Below, one piece after another: positions 35,235 to 47,460 of a stretch of DNA of 64,000 nt. The notes below the pieces were generated by a model. The model made no database searches and had not been told where the DNA came from. It saw only the letters and a program-made list of their open reading frames with translations. The DNA is from Blasia pusilla (Eukaryota; Marchantiophyta; Marchantiopsida; Blasiales), in assembly GCA_050084515.1 (NCBI GenBank), contig CM114273.1:41292001-41356000 (forward strand), in the 5' to 3' direction. A program made the position numbers and the translations under genes. Numbering within the stretch: the first letter of the stretch is position 1; each line of letters begins with the position of its first letter.

Positions 35235-35736
35235 GTTGGGGGAGTTTTTTTAAAATTATCGGATTATTAAAATAAGTAATACCCTATGTTTTTTAAAAGT
35301 AGCGGTCGTAGTTGGAAGATTTTCGAATTTCCTCTTTATTTCTGGAAATCTTTTTATTCATCGGTTAAAATCCCTTTTTTTTCATCCTCCTCACATATCT
35401 GGTTTTTTTCCCTTCCAATTTCCGGCCATAATTTTGGCAGCCGGAAAAAAATCGGCCTGTCATAAATCACGCGGAGAGTATTAAGAAATCACTACTTCTA
35501 TTCTCCACAATCCAAACATGCAAAAATGCAAAATTCATCTAGCAAATACCTCAACTAAATATGCAGATAATTTGTTTTCTATATAAAACATCATGAAGTC
35601 ACTCCTATTCTCCACAATCCAAAAGTGAAAAATCCATAAAACCTATTTACCTCTTAAATCATTTTACAAAGTCATCCTTGGTAAGAGTTGAACTTGTCAA
35701 AACTCCCACCTGTTGGGAGCCAAGGGTCTATCCCCT

Positions 35737-35774
35737 CTTGAATACTTGGAGCCTCATGACTCCAAGTATTCAAG
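35737..35774. repeat. Perfect 15-bp inverted repeat
   Basis: CTTGAATACTTGGAG (35737-35751) and CTCCAAGTATTCAAG (35760-35774) are exact reverse complements around an 8-nt loop. Pairing extends outward with one bulge. It sits just past the C-terminal end of the hAT transposase. It may be a terminal or subterminal foldback of that element, or an independent hairpin. Confidence 0.8.
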
Positions 35775-35798
35775 AAGGGTCCTACTTCCTAAAGTCTT

Positions 35799-38000
35799 CT
35801 AATCTACAAATATTTGAGTGGGTTCCACTTCTTCACTCGGAGAGATATATCTATCTGGATTTGCAAACAAGTACCTAAAATGAATAGAATTTTTCCACAA
35901 TATCACAGACTCAGAAAATATCTCCTCATAATCAGAGGAAGGTCCTTTTAAGGCAATCCTCAAGACAACAACTAAGTACTTGGTGATCAACCTACTACGA
36001 GATTTAGTCTTTATCATGTTTTGAATGGAAAAGGCCCTCTCACATATGGCAGTACTAACACACTAGACTCTAGCTACATTTGCCAAAATCAACAAATCGG
36101 AAAACTTACATTGCAAGGAGGGATTCCAACTTACCATAGCCCACAACTCTATGAAATTGCGATCCTTCCACTCACTGATAGCCATCAATTTGAAAGACTC
36201 AAATTCTTGCTTAATAATTGGAGAATTAATGACATCTGGTTGCAACTGACCCCGCAATGGCAATTGAGCTCCCAAAAACCCGCATAAGTCATCTAAATCT
36301 TTAGATCCCCAACTATTCAATCCCACTTGCCGAGAAGGCATGTGGAGAGAATTGAAGATTCTTATTGAACCAATGAGGTTGTTATCTCGATATCGTTCTT
36401 GTAAAGTTGCACACACACTTTCAGCAAACCTTTTCTGAAAGAACAAGGGAGCCTCCAAGTCCCTTCCTGTCCGATCTTGAGACTTAATGATGCTATGAAT
36501 TTTTTTCCCTAATCTCATATTGTAAACGAAGAAGATAACCACCAAGTGGCCCAAAATCAGGAAGTAAATGATAACCTATATTTTCAGAGAAGGTTGAAGC
36601 ATTCAAATCACGAGTTTCTATGACAAAATTCTTAGTAATCCTAGCTATCTCCCAATTGAAAATGCTCCCTATAGTGCTAACATCCACAAACTTGTACCGA
36701 AATATCTTACTCAGATTTGCAAGCATGGAAAGAATATCAGCCAAAAAAATACAATTGATAGATCATTTGGAATGATCTCAACTTGTTGAATAAATTCACA
36801 ATTTTCCCATCGTCCTCTAAAGGGGTAATATCTCTAAAGTATGTCAATACTGATTCTAAAGAATCACACAATGTGGTCACTGCTTGCCTACAAGATAACC
36901 ATTGAATCTTGTGGTATCTCTACACAACTCGTTGAGAGTCATTGAACTTTTCTTGCAAAGATGCTAGAATTGTCTTCCTCTTGGATGACCTTCGTAAGTA
37001 ACTAGCTATAGCATTGAGAATTGAATGAAATTTAGAGGATATTAACTTGCAATCATGAGCTTTCGCAGCAGAAAAAGCGCCAAATTTGTTCTATTGGCTA
37101 CACAATAAAGTGAAAGAATGTAAGGGTTTACTTTCTGCCTCATTTGGGAGGCTACACGTGTCTAGCTATCTACCATTGTTGATGCAACATCTGAACCAAA
37201 TGCTATCATTTTGGAGAATTCCAACCCTCCATCTTTGATTAGTTGCAGTAAGGTTTCAATAACAGCATTAGAACATTTTGATTCACAGCAAAGTAATCAT
37301 GGAAACCAACATTATGTCTGCCCCTCTTCAATGAAAGTGGCGAACATGACCAAATACCCTGTTACAGATATGTCTGTTGACTCATCGATCATAATTCCAA
37401 AGAAATGAGAGGCTTGAACTCTAGCAAGTGTTCTTCTATGCTGAACTTGGCTAATGAAATAAGACATTTCACTACAACTCTTCTCATTTGGTATAAGTCT
37501 CTGGTAATAGGAGCATTGACAGAAATCAGCAACTTACAGAGATTGGGAAGTTTAAAAAATGGCAAAGCCTCCTCTGAAAGGAAGTATGCATACTTAAACA
37601 ATGTCAGCAAAGCGACTTTGCAAGTTTGGTTGGTTGTAGCAATGGCCTTTGCCATCGATTTCTTACCCCCATTTGCAATCCATGAAAGCTTAATGTGCTC
37701 GTTGGACTTGGCATGGTCAGTAAAGGATGAAACCTTGCAATTAATTGCTCCATCTCTGGCAAAGACACTCTTCCCCTTCCCCTTTCTACAAACTTTACAA
37801 TATTCTACCAAGCACTGGTTCAAAATCAATCCAATCAACATTGAATACCAGACATCCTTCCATGCTACACGAACTTTTTTGGATATATATGCATTACTTC
37901 GTGATGGAGGCTGCTCGTCTCTTTCAACAGATGAGCCAGACAATGTGATAATGTCAGGCCCATCATCTTTGCGTTCCTTACCTAGGAACGTAGTCATTGT
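35799..38000 (-). pseudogene. hAT-like transposase, DUF4371 / ZMYM6-like type
   Basis: Read right to left. The N-terminus (37389-37997) has a TTF/BED-type zinc-binding segment: CKVCRKGKGKSVFA with a later TDHAKSNEH. It is followed by the helical region with LYQMRRVVVKCL. After a frame change near 37400 comes the DUF4371 catalytic start IMIDESTDISVTGYLVMF (about 37330-37395), then GSDVASTMVDS (about 37180). The 36063-36554 part holds insertion-domain sequence. The C-terminal dimerisation segment is split by a stop: NVARV, then CVSTAICERAFSIQNMIKTK near 36000-36060. Domain order and motifs match this transposase group. About eight stops and two or more frame changes make it inactive. It is a different hAT subfamily from 1.9-3.8 kb. 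Confidence 0.8.
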
Positions 38001-38059
38001 CTTCTATCTCTTGGCCATGTGCACTTGTGAGCAACTACCAACCCAGTGTCTAAACTGAT

Positions 38060-39879
38060 CTAGACTAAAATTTGTAAACTTGTCAAACCTAAACCCGAAA
38101 GTAAACCCAACAACAAGGAAGTTAATGAAAAGATTTGGCTCGTTGGAGAGAAAGTGTGGCTGAGCAGAGCAACGGCAATCCAAAACTCAGAAAAAAAATC
38201 ATGAAAGCCCGAGGCTACGAGATAGGGTGGGGGGGCACTATAGTGCATCGAGAAAATCCAGCAGCATACAAACAAATGCAGTGGAGAGCCCCACTATAAT
38301 GTCCGGCCTATAGATAATCCATAGCCGCCCAAAAATGCTTAGAGATCGAGCCCCAAATCCACCCCAAAAATTCACGGAAAGCCCCAAAGACTCGGTGCCG
38401 AAAGTGTGGAAATACAAAGTGACCCTAAACCAAGTGAAACGCAAAGCAAAGTAAGAGCGGCTCAAGGAAATCAACCCGAAGTAAAGTAAGGCGCGTTCAA
38501 TGGAAGTGTGGCACCATAGTGTGGATCCGGATTTCAAGACTCCAAGTCCAAGAGCAAAACGAACATACAAAAGTTTGGATTGGCACTTTTAGATCTTGAC
38601 CGCCCGTGCAACAAAAAACATGTGCAAGGGAATGACGGTAAGTTTTGTGAGAAGGCTCGCAACTCGAAGCTAAAATGAAGAAAGCAAGGCCCACAGCTAA
38701 GACTTCGCGAAGTCTGAGCCGCAGGCCTTGCTTTCTTCACGTTAGGACAATCGGGAAGTAATTCAATCACAAACAATCCACCTGAAATCTCATCCCGGCC
38801 TAAAACCGGCAGCCCTACCCATCTAGCTACATTGTCCGGTTAGTTCACGCGGGAAACCATTTCTATTCCACATGTATGCCTGTCGGCTTCTGGAATCCTC
38901 TTACATTCGGCCGGAAACCCTGTCAGTAATCTGATAGCGAAGTTGGTAAATCTCAAAAATTGCTGGTCGGGGTTACTCGTAGCCCCAGATCTTCTCGAAT
39001 ATTGCGTCTGCCATTCTAAGTCGGTCCGGAAGCATGTTCCTCTAGCGAGAACGTTATCGTGTGAGCCACGGACCGGGAAGTTTTTGCACGGGAACCAGTA
39101 ATTTTTCAGTATTCGATAGTTGGAAACGGTGAAACTATTTTTCGGACCAATTTTCAGATACCTTACACAAAGGAAACACTATATTTTGCCAAATTTTCCC
39201 TGACCAATATTTTACAACCCCTACAAGAAGTCGACTCCAACTGCAAAGCTTGCAGAATGCAAGTTACTATGCAACTTTCTTGACCTTAGGATGCGAATTT
39301 TGAACGGTAGGATGTTAGCGTCTGTGCTAGGTATTAATTGTCTCATTAATATCAAATAGAATAGCTATGTCTCTGGATTAGTGTTCCTCCCTATCCCTAC
39401 TCCCGTGTTACATGTCCCTACTCTCGTGTTAGTAAGAATCCAAATACGACTGTTCCCAATATATTCACGTTATTCCATTATAAAACGAAAATTGCCAAAG
39501 TGAGGTCGCATACTGGTTTATTTTAAACAATAAATTTTATTTTAACGATTACGATTCCGCCATCTCCCTTTTCATTCTTGTGACCAAACCATAAGGTGCA
39601 TCGGAAGAGGAGAAACCTCTTCTTTCTCCTTTTATGATATCCACACGTATCTTGTCAAACCTCTTTTGTTGTATTTAAATTAAGGAGGATTTAAATAAAG
39701 AAGACCAAAAATTTAAAGGATAATTGTTTTCTATGGGCATCATACTGAGAAAGTAAAATTTGAGGTGTTTTATTGTTCAAACTTTGTTCCACTATGGATT
39801 ATGAATATGTAATTTTATTTTAATTGACATGTTTTGTAAATACATTCATAATGTGAAATGAGTAATAATTTTACATCTA
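38060..39879. other. No recognised gene
   Basis: Short frames on the minus strand at 38238-38776 overlap each other and show no known family. The 38.8-39.1 kb part is CCGG/CCGGAA-rich, similar in style to the dispersed repeat at 24.1 and 42.8 kb, but I could not align it firmly. Confidence 0.35.
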
Positions 39880-41600
39880 TTTTATAGGAGGAACATATTT
39901 CATTAAAGGACCAAGGAAACTCATGACAATCCAAAACGTAAAAAGGAATGAAAATGACAAGTCTGTATAGAAAATAATTGAACGAGCTATGGGATTAATC
40001 ATTTGAAAGAAATTCCACACAAACACTAGTAGTTGATGAGACATAAATAGAGTAGGAGATGACTTGAATGAGTGGCCTCACCCTTCGGCTCGATATATCA
40101 AAGCCAAGGCTTGTGCACGTTCTAATGCCACCAAGATGCATTGTTGATAGTAAGTAGCAATGACGAAAGAGGGACTACGAGAAGATGAGAGTGGATGATT
40201 TTCAAGGGAATGGTGAGCAGATGTTTATAGCCAAGTATCAACCGACACATACAAGTGCCCAAAAATTTTACACTAAAATTGGGATAAAATCATTGGTTAT
40301 ATTTCTCACCCTATGTTAACTCCTTGAATCTTGTTGCTACATTGGTCCTAGAACCTTTAGTATGAGCAATTCGACATACCAAGGCAGAACATGTAGGATC
40401 AAAAACTGCTATATCATCCAATAGATGAAAACTCCAACTCGAGATATAACTAGGTCAATTCTTCAATGAGAACTTACTTGTATAGTAGAAGGTAGGATAT
40501 GTAGTAGCTCTCGTCCCCTAAATTACCAGCCAATGATTTAATTGTCTCTTTATTTATATCATGAGTCATCATTTGTTCTCCACCATGTGCACATCGAAGA
40601 ATATGGATACTCTTTGGCACTTTGCATCAATGGGCTCAATCTTTGCAAATACAATCAAACATACCTAGAAGAGAACTATGAGACATTCCAAGGCATAACC
40701 ATAATATTTCAAGAATATACTTCATGGAAGAAAAAAATGAAATAATAATAAAATCTTAGTACGCCATACCCCCACTCCACTATTCACATATGAATGTAGA
40801 TGAGTGTTAAAGGTTGTCTTAGAGAGAATGCTAGAAAAATTAAAGTATACCTCCAAAAGCAATAGGTAATATAACTTGTCATGAAGCCAAGATACCACCA
40901 TCTCCATCAAAAGTATTGAGATAAAAGAGTTGATGAGATATTTTCATAATACAAGTGTGAAAAAAGCTATATGATGTAACTCCAAGATGGAAGTGCAAAT
41001 AAAGTAAGATTGATGTCAAATAAAGCATTGGGAGAGAATCCCTTCAATCCCAAAAGTTACTTGGAGATCCCCTATATAAGATAATAGATGAAGTCATACA
41101 AAATCTATAACTTTCTAATGGATTACGTCCAAGAATTTGGATACAAAGTCAATTGGAAGACCAACACCTCAAACACATTCGATATAGATAGTAAAATCAA
41201 TAGTAGGCAAGGTGAATGTTAAGGGAAGGCTTGAAGTAGACCATTCTTGAAATTTACTTAGCTAGACTATTCTTGAAGGTCTAAGTTACAAAGTTGCTCC
41301 AAAAAGTGGGTATATACATATGAATCATTTGAGAAGGAGGGCCTATACTATGGGTATTATTAGTGATAGAAGGGAGATTGAAATTCTCACACTCATGTTC
41401 AAAAGACATAGATTATCCGTTGGATTATCTTGACGTGTGCCACATCTGAATAGGACCATATTTTATTCTATGGAAGTAGTTATATCATAGGGAGAATAGT
41501 TAATTGTTGTATCATAGAAATAGAAGGAGTGGAAAAATGAATGAGATTTGTTAGTCCTCCTCTTGCAGAAAATAACTCCTTGAAATTGAATTAAGTGCAT
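39880..41600 (-). pseudogene. Non-LTR retrotransposon, second minus-strand copy, heavily decayed
   Basis: Nucleotide-level match to 30.43-32.2 kb in the same order. Shared blocks include CAAGGCTTGTGCAC and AATGGTGAGCA (near 40100-40220), CCACCATGTGCACATCG (near 40585) and ATATGGATAC. A TCTTGACGT-TGCCACA block lies near 41430. The RT catalytic box at 41356-41364 reads T-N-N on the minus strand (act aat aat), so both Asp residues have become Asn. Frames are broken everywhere; this is the oldest of the three copies. Confidence 0.75.
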
Positions 41601-41659
41601 TAGCCATATTGACTTGAATCACAACCCAAAATTTGAAAAATATCAAGAGTAGAGTGTAT

Positions 41660-41785
41660 TCCATGAAGGCCCCCTTCTTTCTTTTCAGGGCTGGTTTTGG
41701 CCCGCGGGTTCTTGGCTCTTTATGCCCCCCTCCTTTGTATCTCTGATGGGTTTTCCATCAAGCATTTTATTGAATTTTATCTTCC
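41660..41785 (+). repeat. Detached 3' tail of the non-LTR family (plus)
   Basis: Contains GGTTTTGGCCCGCGGGTTC, CTTTATGCCCCCCTCC and TTTGTATC, then a stem-loop GATGG-GTTTT-CCATC (41745-41759) and an A/T-rich end. It matches, in reverse, 53.46-53.58 and 47.27-47.40 kb. Consistent with extreme 5' truncation leaving only the 3' untranslated end. Confidence 0.7.
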
Positions 41786-42815
41786 TATTCCATGAACCAT
41801 TATCTCACAACCATAAAGGGAAGCCACTCCAATGATATAGAAATAAGTGAGTGTTGAAGTGAGAATAAAATTGCAAGCAAACAAAGGGATTGACTAACCA
41901 AGGAGTTTAATAACTCTCACTTTCTAGATGGAAAACATCTGAAAAATACTTACTCTTAGCCAATACATTATGAGCATCTATCAACCTAGAGATACACCAC
42001 AAAAGATGAATTCTTGTAATATGTGCCACACCTCATGAAGAGAGATAAAGCCACTTGCATGATCTTCAAGGATTAAAAATGGCCTACATGCTAAGAAATC
42101 ATGCATGAAAAATATTTCTTACCTTTTTATGAACTAGCTTGGCAAGTCTATCATAACAAGACCAAGCATGCATGAGACCAATACTTCATAAGAAAGTAAG
42201 GAAGGTGAAAACATTATAAAAGAGAATGTGAAGAAAGTAAAATTCATCCAAAAATGATCTGCACAAGGACATAATTTTGGGCCCAACATGTAACTAAAGA
42301 TGAAAAAAGCTAAAAGAACCCTTTGATTTGACTGGAAAATCACACCATGAAAAGAACATAATGTTTGAAATTGAAATTTGTCGAGGGAAGGAGAGAAGGT
42401 AGGGTGATTATTTTAAACGGACCTAAAGGCAAAAACTCCAAATCCCAAAATCTCATTGTTCTCACTATTTGAAAAACATGTTTTGATCATTACAAATCTA
42501 GATGAGGATGGCTAACACACTTCTCAAATGAAACAAGGAAGAAAAATGGCTTACTTAGGGCATCTCCAAAGGGAGGGAAAATCATACCTCATCTAGACAT
42601 TTCTACATAGCCGAGAAAATACATGGCCGCTCTAAAATGAGCTGGGATAAAAGAAAGGTTGACTCGCACGGAGTAAGATGGAAGGAAACGTAAAAAGAAA
42701 AGTAGTTATGGTTCCCAAGAGTAAGTAAAGAGCTGTGACTCTAAACAAATAACTATGGCTTACAGGAATGAGCATACTATCCCATCTCCATCCAATTAGC
42801 ATCAATGTTCGGGGA

Positions 42816-43015
42816 GAACCGGGGTTACGCGTTGACCTAACCGGAAGAAATTTATAATTTCCGATTCACTTTGCAAATCAACAGCCAAAAACCTGCAAAA
42901 TACAGGGATTCTCCTTTGTATTTGTATCTCTTTGTATAAAAAATGACCGTTCTGGTCTGTACATACCGGAAATGTACCGATTCTCGTCAAAAAACTACCC
43001 GGGCCCTGATTAGCA
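42816..43015 (+). repeat. Dispersed repeat, copy 2
   Basis: Begins GAACCGGGGTTACGCGTTGA and runs through AATTTCCGATTCACTTTG, ACCGGAAATGTACCG and CCCGGGCCCTGATT. It is collinear with 24080-24275. Confidence 0.5.
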
Positions 43016-43957
43016 TACTATCCAATATCCATCTACCATATTGCAACTGAAAAACATGTCACACGTGGCCTCTTCCATTTATTTGGAAAACGACATTTGT
43101 ATGCCTCTTTCATACCTTCGGACTCCGGAGTGGAAATGCTCTTCTGGGAAGCTGCCTTTGCACGCTCATGACTTAATATAAGTGATGCTCATGTTTTGGA
43201 TGACGTGTTGGCCAGAACGCCAGCTCATGCTATGGATGGTGCGGCCCTGGAAATAAAATGCGCGCGTTTCCCTCCACTAAGCCAACTATTTTACACTTTT
43301 GTCTAGTAGACGATTGAATGTGGCCGCGCCGTGGGTAGTCACTACTGTAAAGTGAGCGATTTAATGCATAGTGTACGCCACATGCAATGCTGGCGGAGTT
43401 GGATTGGGTTGTTGGTTCGGATTTTTTGGGTCGAATTGTGAAGAGAGTTCTGGTTTGGGTAGGATTCATAGGGGGGATGTCCCATAACTACGTCAATTAA
43501 CTAATCTTTTGCAGTGAGGGAACGACGACACTTTTCTCCAACTGCCCCACAACTATGATAGAGTTTTTTGGCAAGATTCTTTCCCTTTTCCAGCAGCTTT
43601 AAGAGGATTATGATTATACCTATCCTAATTTGGCAAAGTGTCATAGAGTACGTCCTACTTTATTATCGTCCTCGTTACAACAAGCCCTATTCAGCCGACA
43701 AATGTCCATATGTGTGCACGTACTCACTCTAGTTTCGCTCATTCCAGCTGTTGCCTCGTGGTACTCCCACGTGGTTTGCCTTTCTTCTTAGCGTCATTTT
43801 CTTCCTTCATTTCGGCTTCTATATTCTCCACTTACATACACTACATTGAAACGGAATCTGCACCGAGGGAAAAGTGCTAAATAGTTTACCAGTGCGCCCT
43901 GAGAACGTATTAGTGGCGCCTATGGACCATGAATTTACTAATATTCAAATTAGGAAA

Positions 43958-44059
43958 ATGAGTGGCGCCGCCAAGGAAGCGCCGCGCACTGCAAGTGAAA
44001 TTTGGAAACCTTTCGCAGGTTTAGCATCTGCCGTTTTTGCGGGAGGGGTCGCTTTGTAG
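43958..44059 (+). CDS. Small candidate ORF, 33 residues, unrecognised
   Basis: ATG at 43958 in a CG-rich patch, preceded by a pyrimidine-rich, promoter-like 43.7-43.86 kb stretch. The frame, open further upstream to 43874, encodes a short Ala/Gly-rich peptide. It starts MSGAAKEAPRTASEIW and ends in a hydrophobic FAGLASAVFAGGVAL segment that could be one membrane helix, then TAG. It could be a tiny organelle-type membrane subunit, a first exon or chance. I do not recognise a family. Confidence 0.2.
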   Translation: MSGAAKEAPRTASEIWKPFAGLASAVFAGGVAL

Positions 44060-44320
44060 AATATAGGTGCATATTTTAAGCATAAAGAAACGGATCAAAT
44101 TATCCTTAAAAAGAAGTATTGCATTTGAGGGGATATTTGCAAACAAACATTTAAGAGAGGTATTTCTTGATTTACAAACACCTTGAAATGTGGTGATTAA
44201 GCAGCAAGAAAATATTTCATATGTTACACGTTGCAAGATTTTTTTTTGAATTTACGTGAAACATCATTAAATCTCTTCCCTTCATGGATTATACATTAGC
44301 TCTTAAAATTTATTTTTATT

Positions 44321-44348
44321 TCACATGCATCGCAGGGGCACCTTACCC
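44321..44348 (+). mobile_element. Degraded Helitron 3' end
   Basis: ATGCATCGCAGGGGCACCTTACC resembles the family 3' end (hairpin with ATC loop, then a GTACCTTACTAG-like tail), but CTAG is mutated. No 5' end was set. Confidence 0.4.
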
Positions 44349-44734
44349 CAACATCAAGTCAAGAAATCATAATTGATCTCGACCAAAAAATCGAAGGTGA
44401 GAAATCTCCAAAACTCTATGAAATCAAGTTTTCCAAAGAAAAAATTGAGGGAGATATTTCCTTATATAGAAATTTATGGTAGGAGAATCATCCCCCATAA
44501 TGTGGCATGAGTAGTACAAATATGTATTCACCATGTCCTTCTCTAGAAGAGTATTAAGGGAGCTTTTTGTAAGTTCACTAAATTGTTTTAAGCATGAACT
44601 AGCAAGATGAATGACTCATTTTCTTCCACTAGGCTTAATAGATCCATGCAAAGCATTATATAGTGCTACAATTGCAACAAGTCTAGCATTGGTCACTTAC
44701 GAGCGGTTTTTCATATGAGAAGTAGGGTACTATT

Positions 44735-46613
44735 TATGCTATGCGTCTACTTTCTTCAAAACCAATCTTGTGTGTCACAGAAGCTTGTGTTCAGCATGTC
44801 ACATTCTTCTTCTTCTTGATTTGCATCCAAACACACTCACATTGAAACATTCACCATAATTTGGGTAAGCTAGGCTTGCATTTCCCAAGTCTTGGTCTTA
44901 GGTCATCCTTCAAGATCAATTGATCTTGACGGGCTGAGATACCAACCTAACCCTTCACTCCCCAACACAAGGAAGTGACTTAATACTTGGGACAGACTTC
45001 CTATACAGTCTAGAAACCTAAAATGGCGCCAGTGTGCCTAGCGGTCCCAACTACCCAAGAACCTTGAAGGTGTCGCGCCCCTACTCTCCTTGAACGTCAA
45101 TCTTTAGTGTTGCGGAAGCGTACGTTCAGTAGGTCACGATCTCATCGGCGATCTGCACCCAAACACGCACTCTCGTTAGTCGGGTCTGGGCCAACCAGCG
45201 TTCCAACCCATCGAGTTCTCAACTCGGGGTCTCATCAAGCTCAACCTTCCTTAGTTCCTAGTTTCCAAAACACGGCAAGTCCTTCAAGACTTGGAACTGA
45301 CTTCCTGGTTAGTCCAGGGATCTGAAATAGCACTTGCGCGCCTAGCGATCCCAATTGTTCAACGGACCTCGTGTGAGCTCCAAACCAAGACCCAAGTAAT
45401 TGAGTCGCGGGGTGAAATCCAAGAGGGATGTCTAAAATCGCCTCAACAGACTTGGTGCAGGTTTTCCAACCCAACCCCCAAACTCGCTTTCCGTTCCATG
45501 CCCTTGAGCCGCCCCCCGGCGCCCAAAGTGGGGTTTGGGTTCCAAGCACTCTCGGAGAACTTCTCCCTTACTAGTTCTTCTGGGGTTCTCCAATAACCCC
45601 CTTTGGAAAAGGAGGGTCGGGCCCTTCATTGTGGCCCTCAACCCATCTCTACTTACAGTCGTTTCCGGATTGTTTCTCAGCCGTTGCTGAAGCGTTTGCA
45701 AAGATCTTTAGTGCGTTTGAACCGGCTTTCCATAAGCTTTCTAACGCACCCTTATTTAACTGTTATGGCCATAAATACAGTCGGAAGCTCTCAAACGCTA
45801 GTGGCATTCCAAATCCGGATTCTTCCTTTGGCAACCCACTTCCTAGACTCGATTTCTTTCAAGTCTCATTCCACGTTTGGTCTAGGTTTCTTGGTCGCGA
45901 CCACAACATCTGAAACGCGAAGCCTCGCTCGCGTCTCGTCTCTTGTCTCCTCTTCGAGACTACTCCAACGCGCAAACCATCTTAGCGTGAGCCCGCTAAT
46001 GTTCCGATGTTCCGCTTGGCACTCGTTTGGTCATGAGGGTCGTGACAGAAGGAGTATTTAATTGAGGCTCAACATCTGAGTCACAAGTCAAAGCCCAAGG
46101 TTGGTATCCATAAGTGGTCCATTAGGACTTGGCTCGGTGGCAAAACCCCTTTACCAATCTCTCAATCCATCTTATGCCCTTGGTTCATTCTCATGGTTTC
46201 CAAGATGGGATTCAAGTTCTTAACACCCTTGCAGTCCCTCCTCCTTATAAATAGTTCTAGAAATCCCCTCCCAAGAGGGAAGTATTCTTGGCTTGTTCCT
46301 TGTGTCCCTCAACCTAACCATCATTCAAAAACTTTAGGGATGGTTTCTAGAATTTGTTTTTCTCATGCATTTTTTTGGATCTATAGTGTGTTGGAATTGT
46401 CTTATTACAAGCTTTCCAAGGCCTCCTTATTCATCCCAAACACATCTTGGATCTAGCTATTATGACCTCAAACATGGAGAACCCCTTCTTTCAACCCTCA
46501 AACGGTTAGTTAAGTTCCAAGCCAGGTTGCAATTCCCTTGGCCCCCAACTCTTATGGGACTTGAGCTCGTCCTAAGTCCTGCTTGACATTTGGTTGTGCT
46601 ATGCTAGGTCACA
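44735..46613 (+). mobile_element. Older solo LTR interrupted by a younger copy of the same family
   Basis: The segments 44735-45070 and 46053-46613 together align along the younger LTR at 45071-46047. CAGAAGCTTGTGTTCAG matches GGAAGCGTACGTTCAG. GCCTAGCGGTCCCAA matches GCCTAGCGATCCCAA. ACAAGCTTTCCAAGG matches ATAAGCTTTCTAACG. The end GCTAGGTCACAA corresponds to the younger GGGTCGTGACA. Its own edges are approximate, and no internal gag or pol is present. Confidence 0.6.
45071..46047 (+). mobile_element. Solo LTR (977 bp) with perfect target duplication
   Basis: Starts TGTCGCGCCCCTACTCTCC and ends GAGGGTCGTGACA, so it has TG...CA termini with a TGTC/GACA inverted end. It is flanked by GAAGG at 45066-45070 and GAAGG at 46048-46052, a perfect 5-bp target duplication. 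No coding sequence inside; frames that look open here are chance. A solo LTR forms by recombination between the two LTRs of a complete element. The superfamily is unproven; the termini suit Ty3/gypsy. Confidence 0.82.
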
Positions 46614-47265
46614 AACCCCATAATCTCAAAGGCCCATTGAAGTTGGCATCTTGCTTTTGCAACTCATGTCTCAATTGTTAGACTCTGATGCGATTCCATC
46701 ATATTAAGAGTGTCTTCCCCAAAACACTATATTTCTTCGTGATATTGGCTTAAGGACAATATTTAGCTTTAGAGAAGCACTTTTAAGATAGATAATATTG
46801 CTTGATATCAAAATACAAACCCTAGTTATGGGAAGACCTAATTAAATAATATTTTCCCTTCCATCTTATATCTACATGATTTCTAATTGATGATTAGAGA
46901 TCCATAGCATATGGGAGTTAGTAGGGCTTTATTTGTATCATTGGCTTTGGTAGGTGGATCATTTTGGTTGCGCTGCTGTTGCATCAAGAACAAGCTTTCC
47001 AATAGATTCGCTCTTTTTCTAATTGAGATGATAAAATATTAAATTATTTGTTAAAAAATTCTTACCATGGAAATTAAAAGAATCTTATTACAAGTACATC
47101 AAAGTATCCTAAATATGGGATGGATGTAATCTTCTTTGATTAATTCAATACATTGCATTCTATTCACACGACAGGGTCTTACACAATATTCGTGTGGCAT
47201 TGCAGGAAATCCAACTAAATCTGGAGTTTATTAGAGTAAACGTAGATTTATGCGATGCCCTGTTT
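46614..47265. other. No recognised feature
   Basis: AT-rich spacer with no coherent frame or repeat. Confidence 0.4.
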
Positions 47266-47460
47266 TCTCTCAAGAAAGAATATAAAACTTGAATAGAAAC
47301 GTCTGATGGAAAACCCATCAGGATACCTAAGAGGGGGGCCATAGAGAACCAAAAACCAGCAGGCCGAAACCGCCCTGAAGAGACATAAGTGGCCCTTAAA
47401 GAGATACCTTGACTACAATTAAAGACAAGGGATAGTAAGAAATAATCTCTTGCCCAAAGA
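47266..47460 (-). repeat. Detached 3' tail of the non-LTR family (minus)
   Basis: Reverse complement of the tail seen at 41.66 and 57.84 kb: CTATGGCCCCCCTC, GGTATCC and the stem-loop TGATGG-GTTTT-CCATCA (47304-47320). Sequence to the right, to about 47.75 kb, may be more of the same element but is not recognisable. Confidence 0.65.

Larger units (their letters stand above)
41786..44320. other. No recognised gene; second copy of a dispersed repeat
   Basis: No coherent frame to 43.9 kb. A copy of the dispersed repeat shared with 24.1 kb lies at about 42816-43015. From 43.0 to 43.9 kb the sequence is less AT-rich and precedes the small candidate frame at 43958. Confidence 0.4.

Noticed and set aside
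37405-38058. 217-codon plus-strand ORF
   Set aside because: It is antisense to the hAT DUF4371-type transposase, whose motifs are clear on the minus strand.
45603-46061. 152-codon plus-strand ORF
   Set aside because: Lies inside the solo LTR and crosses its end; no protein motif.
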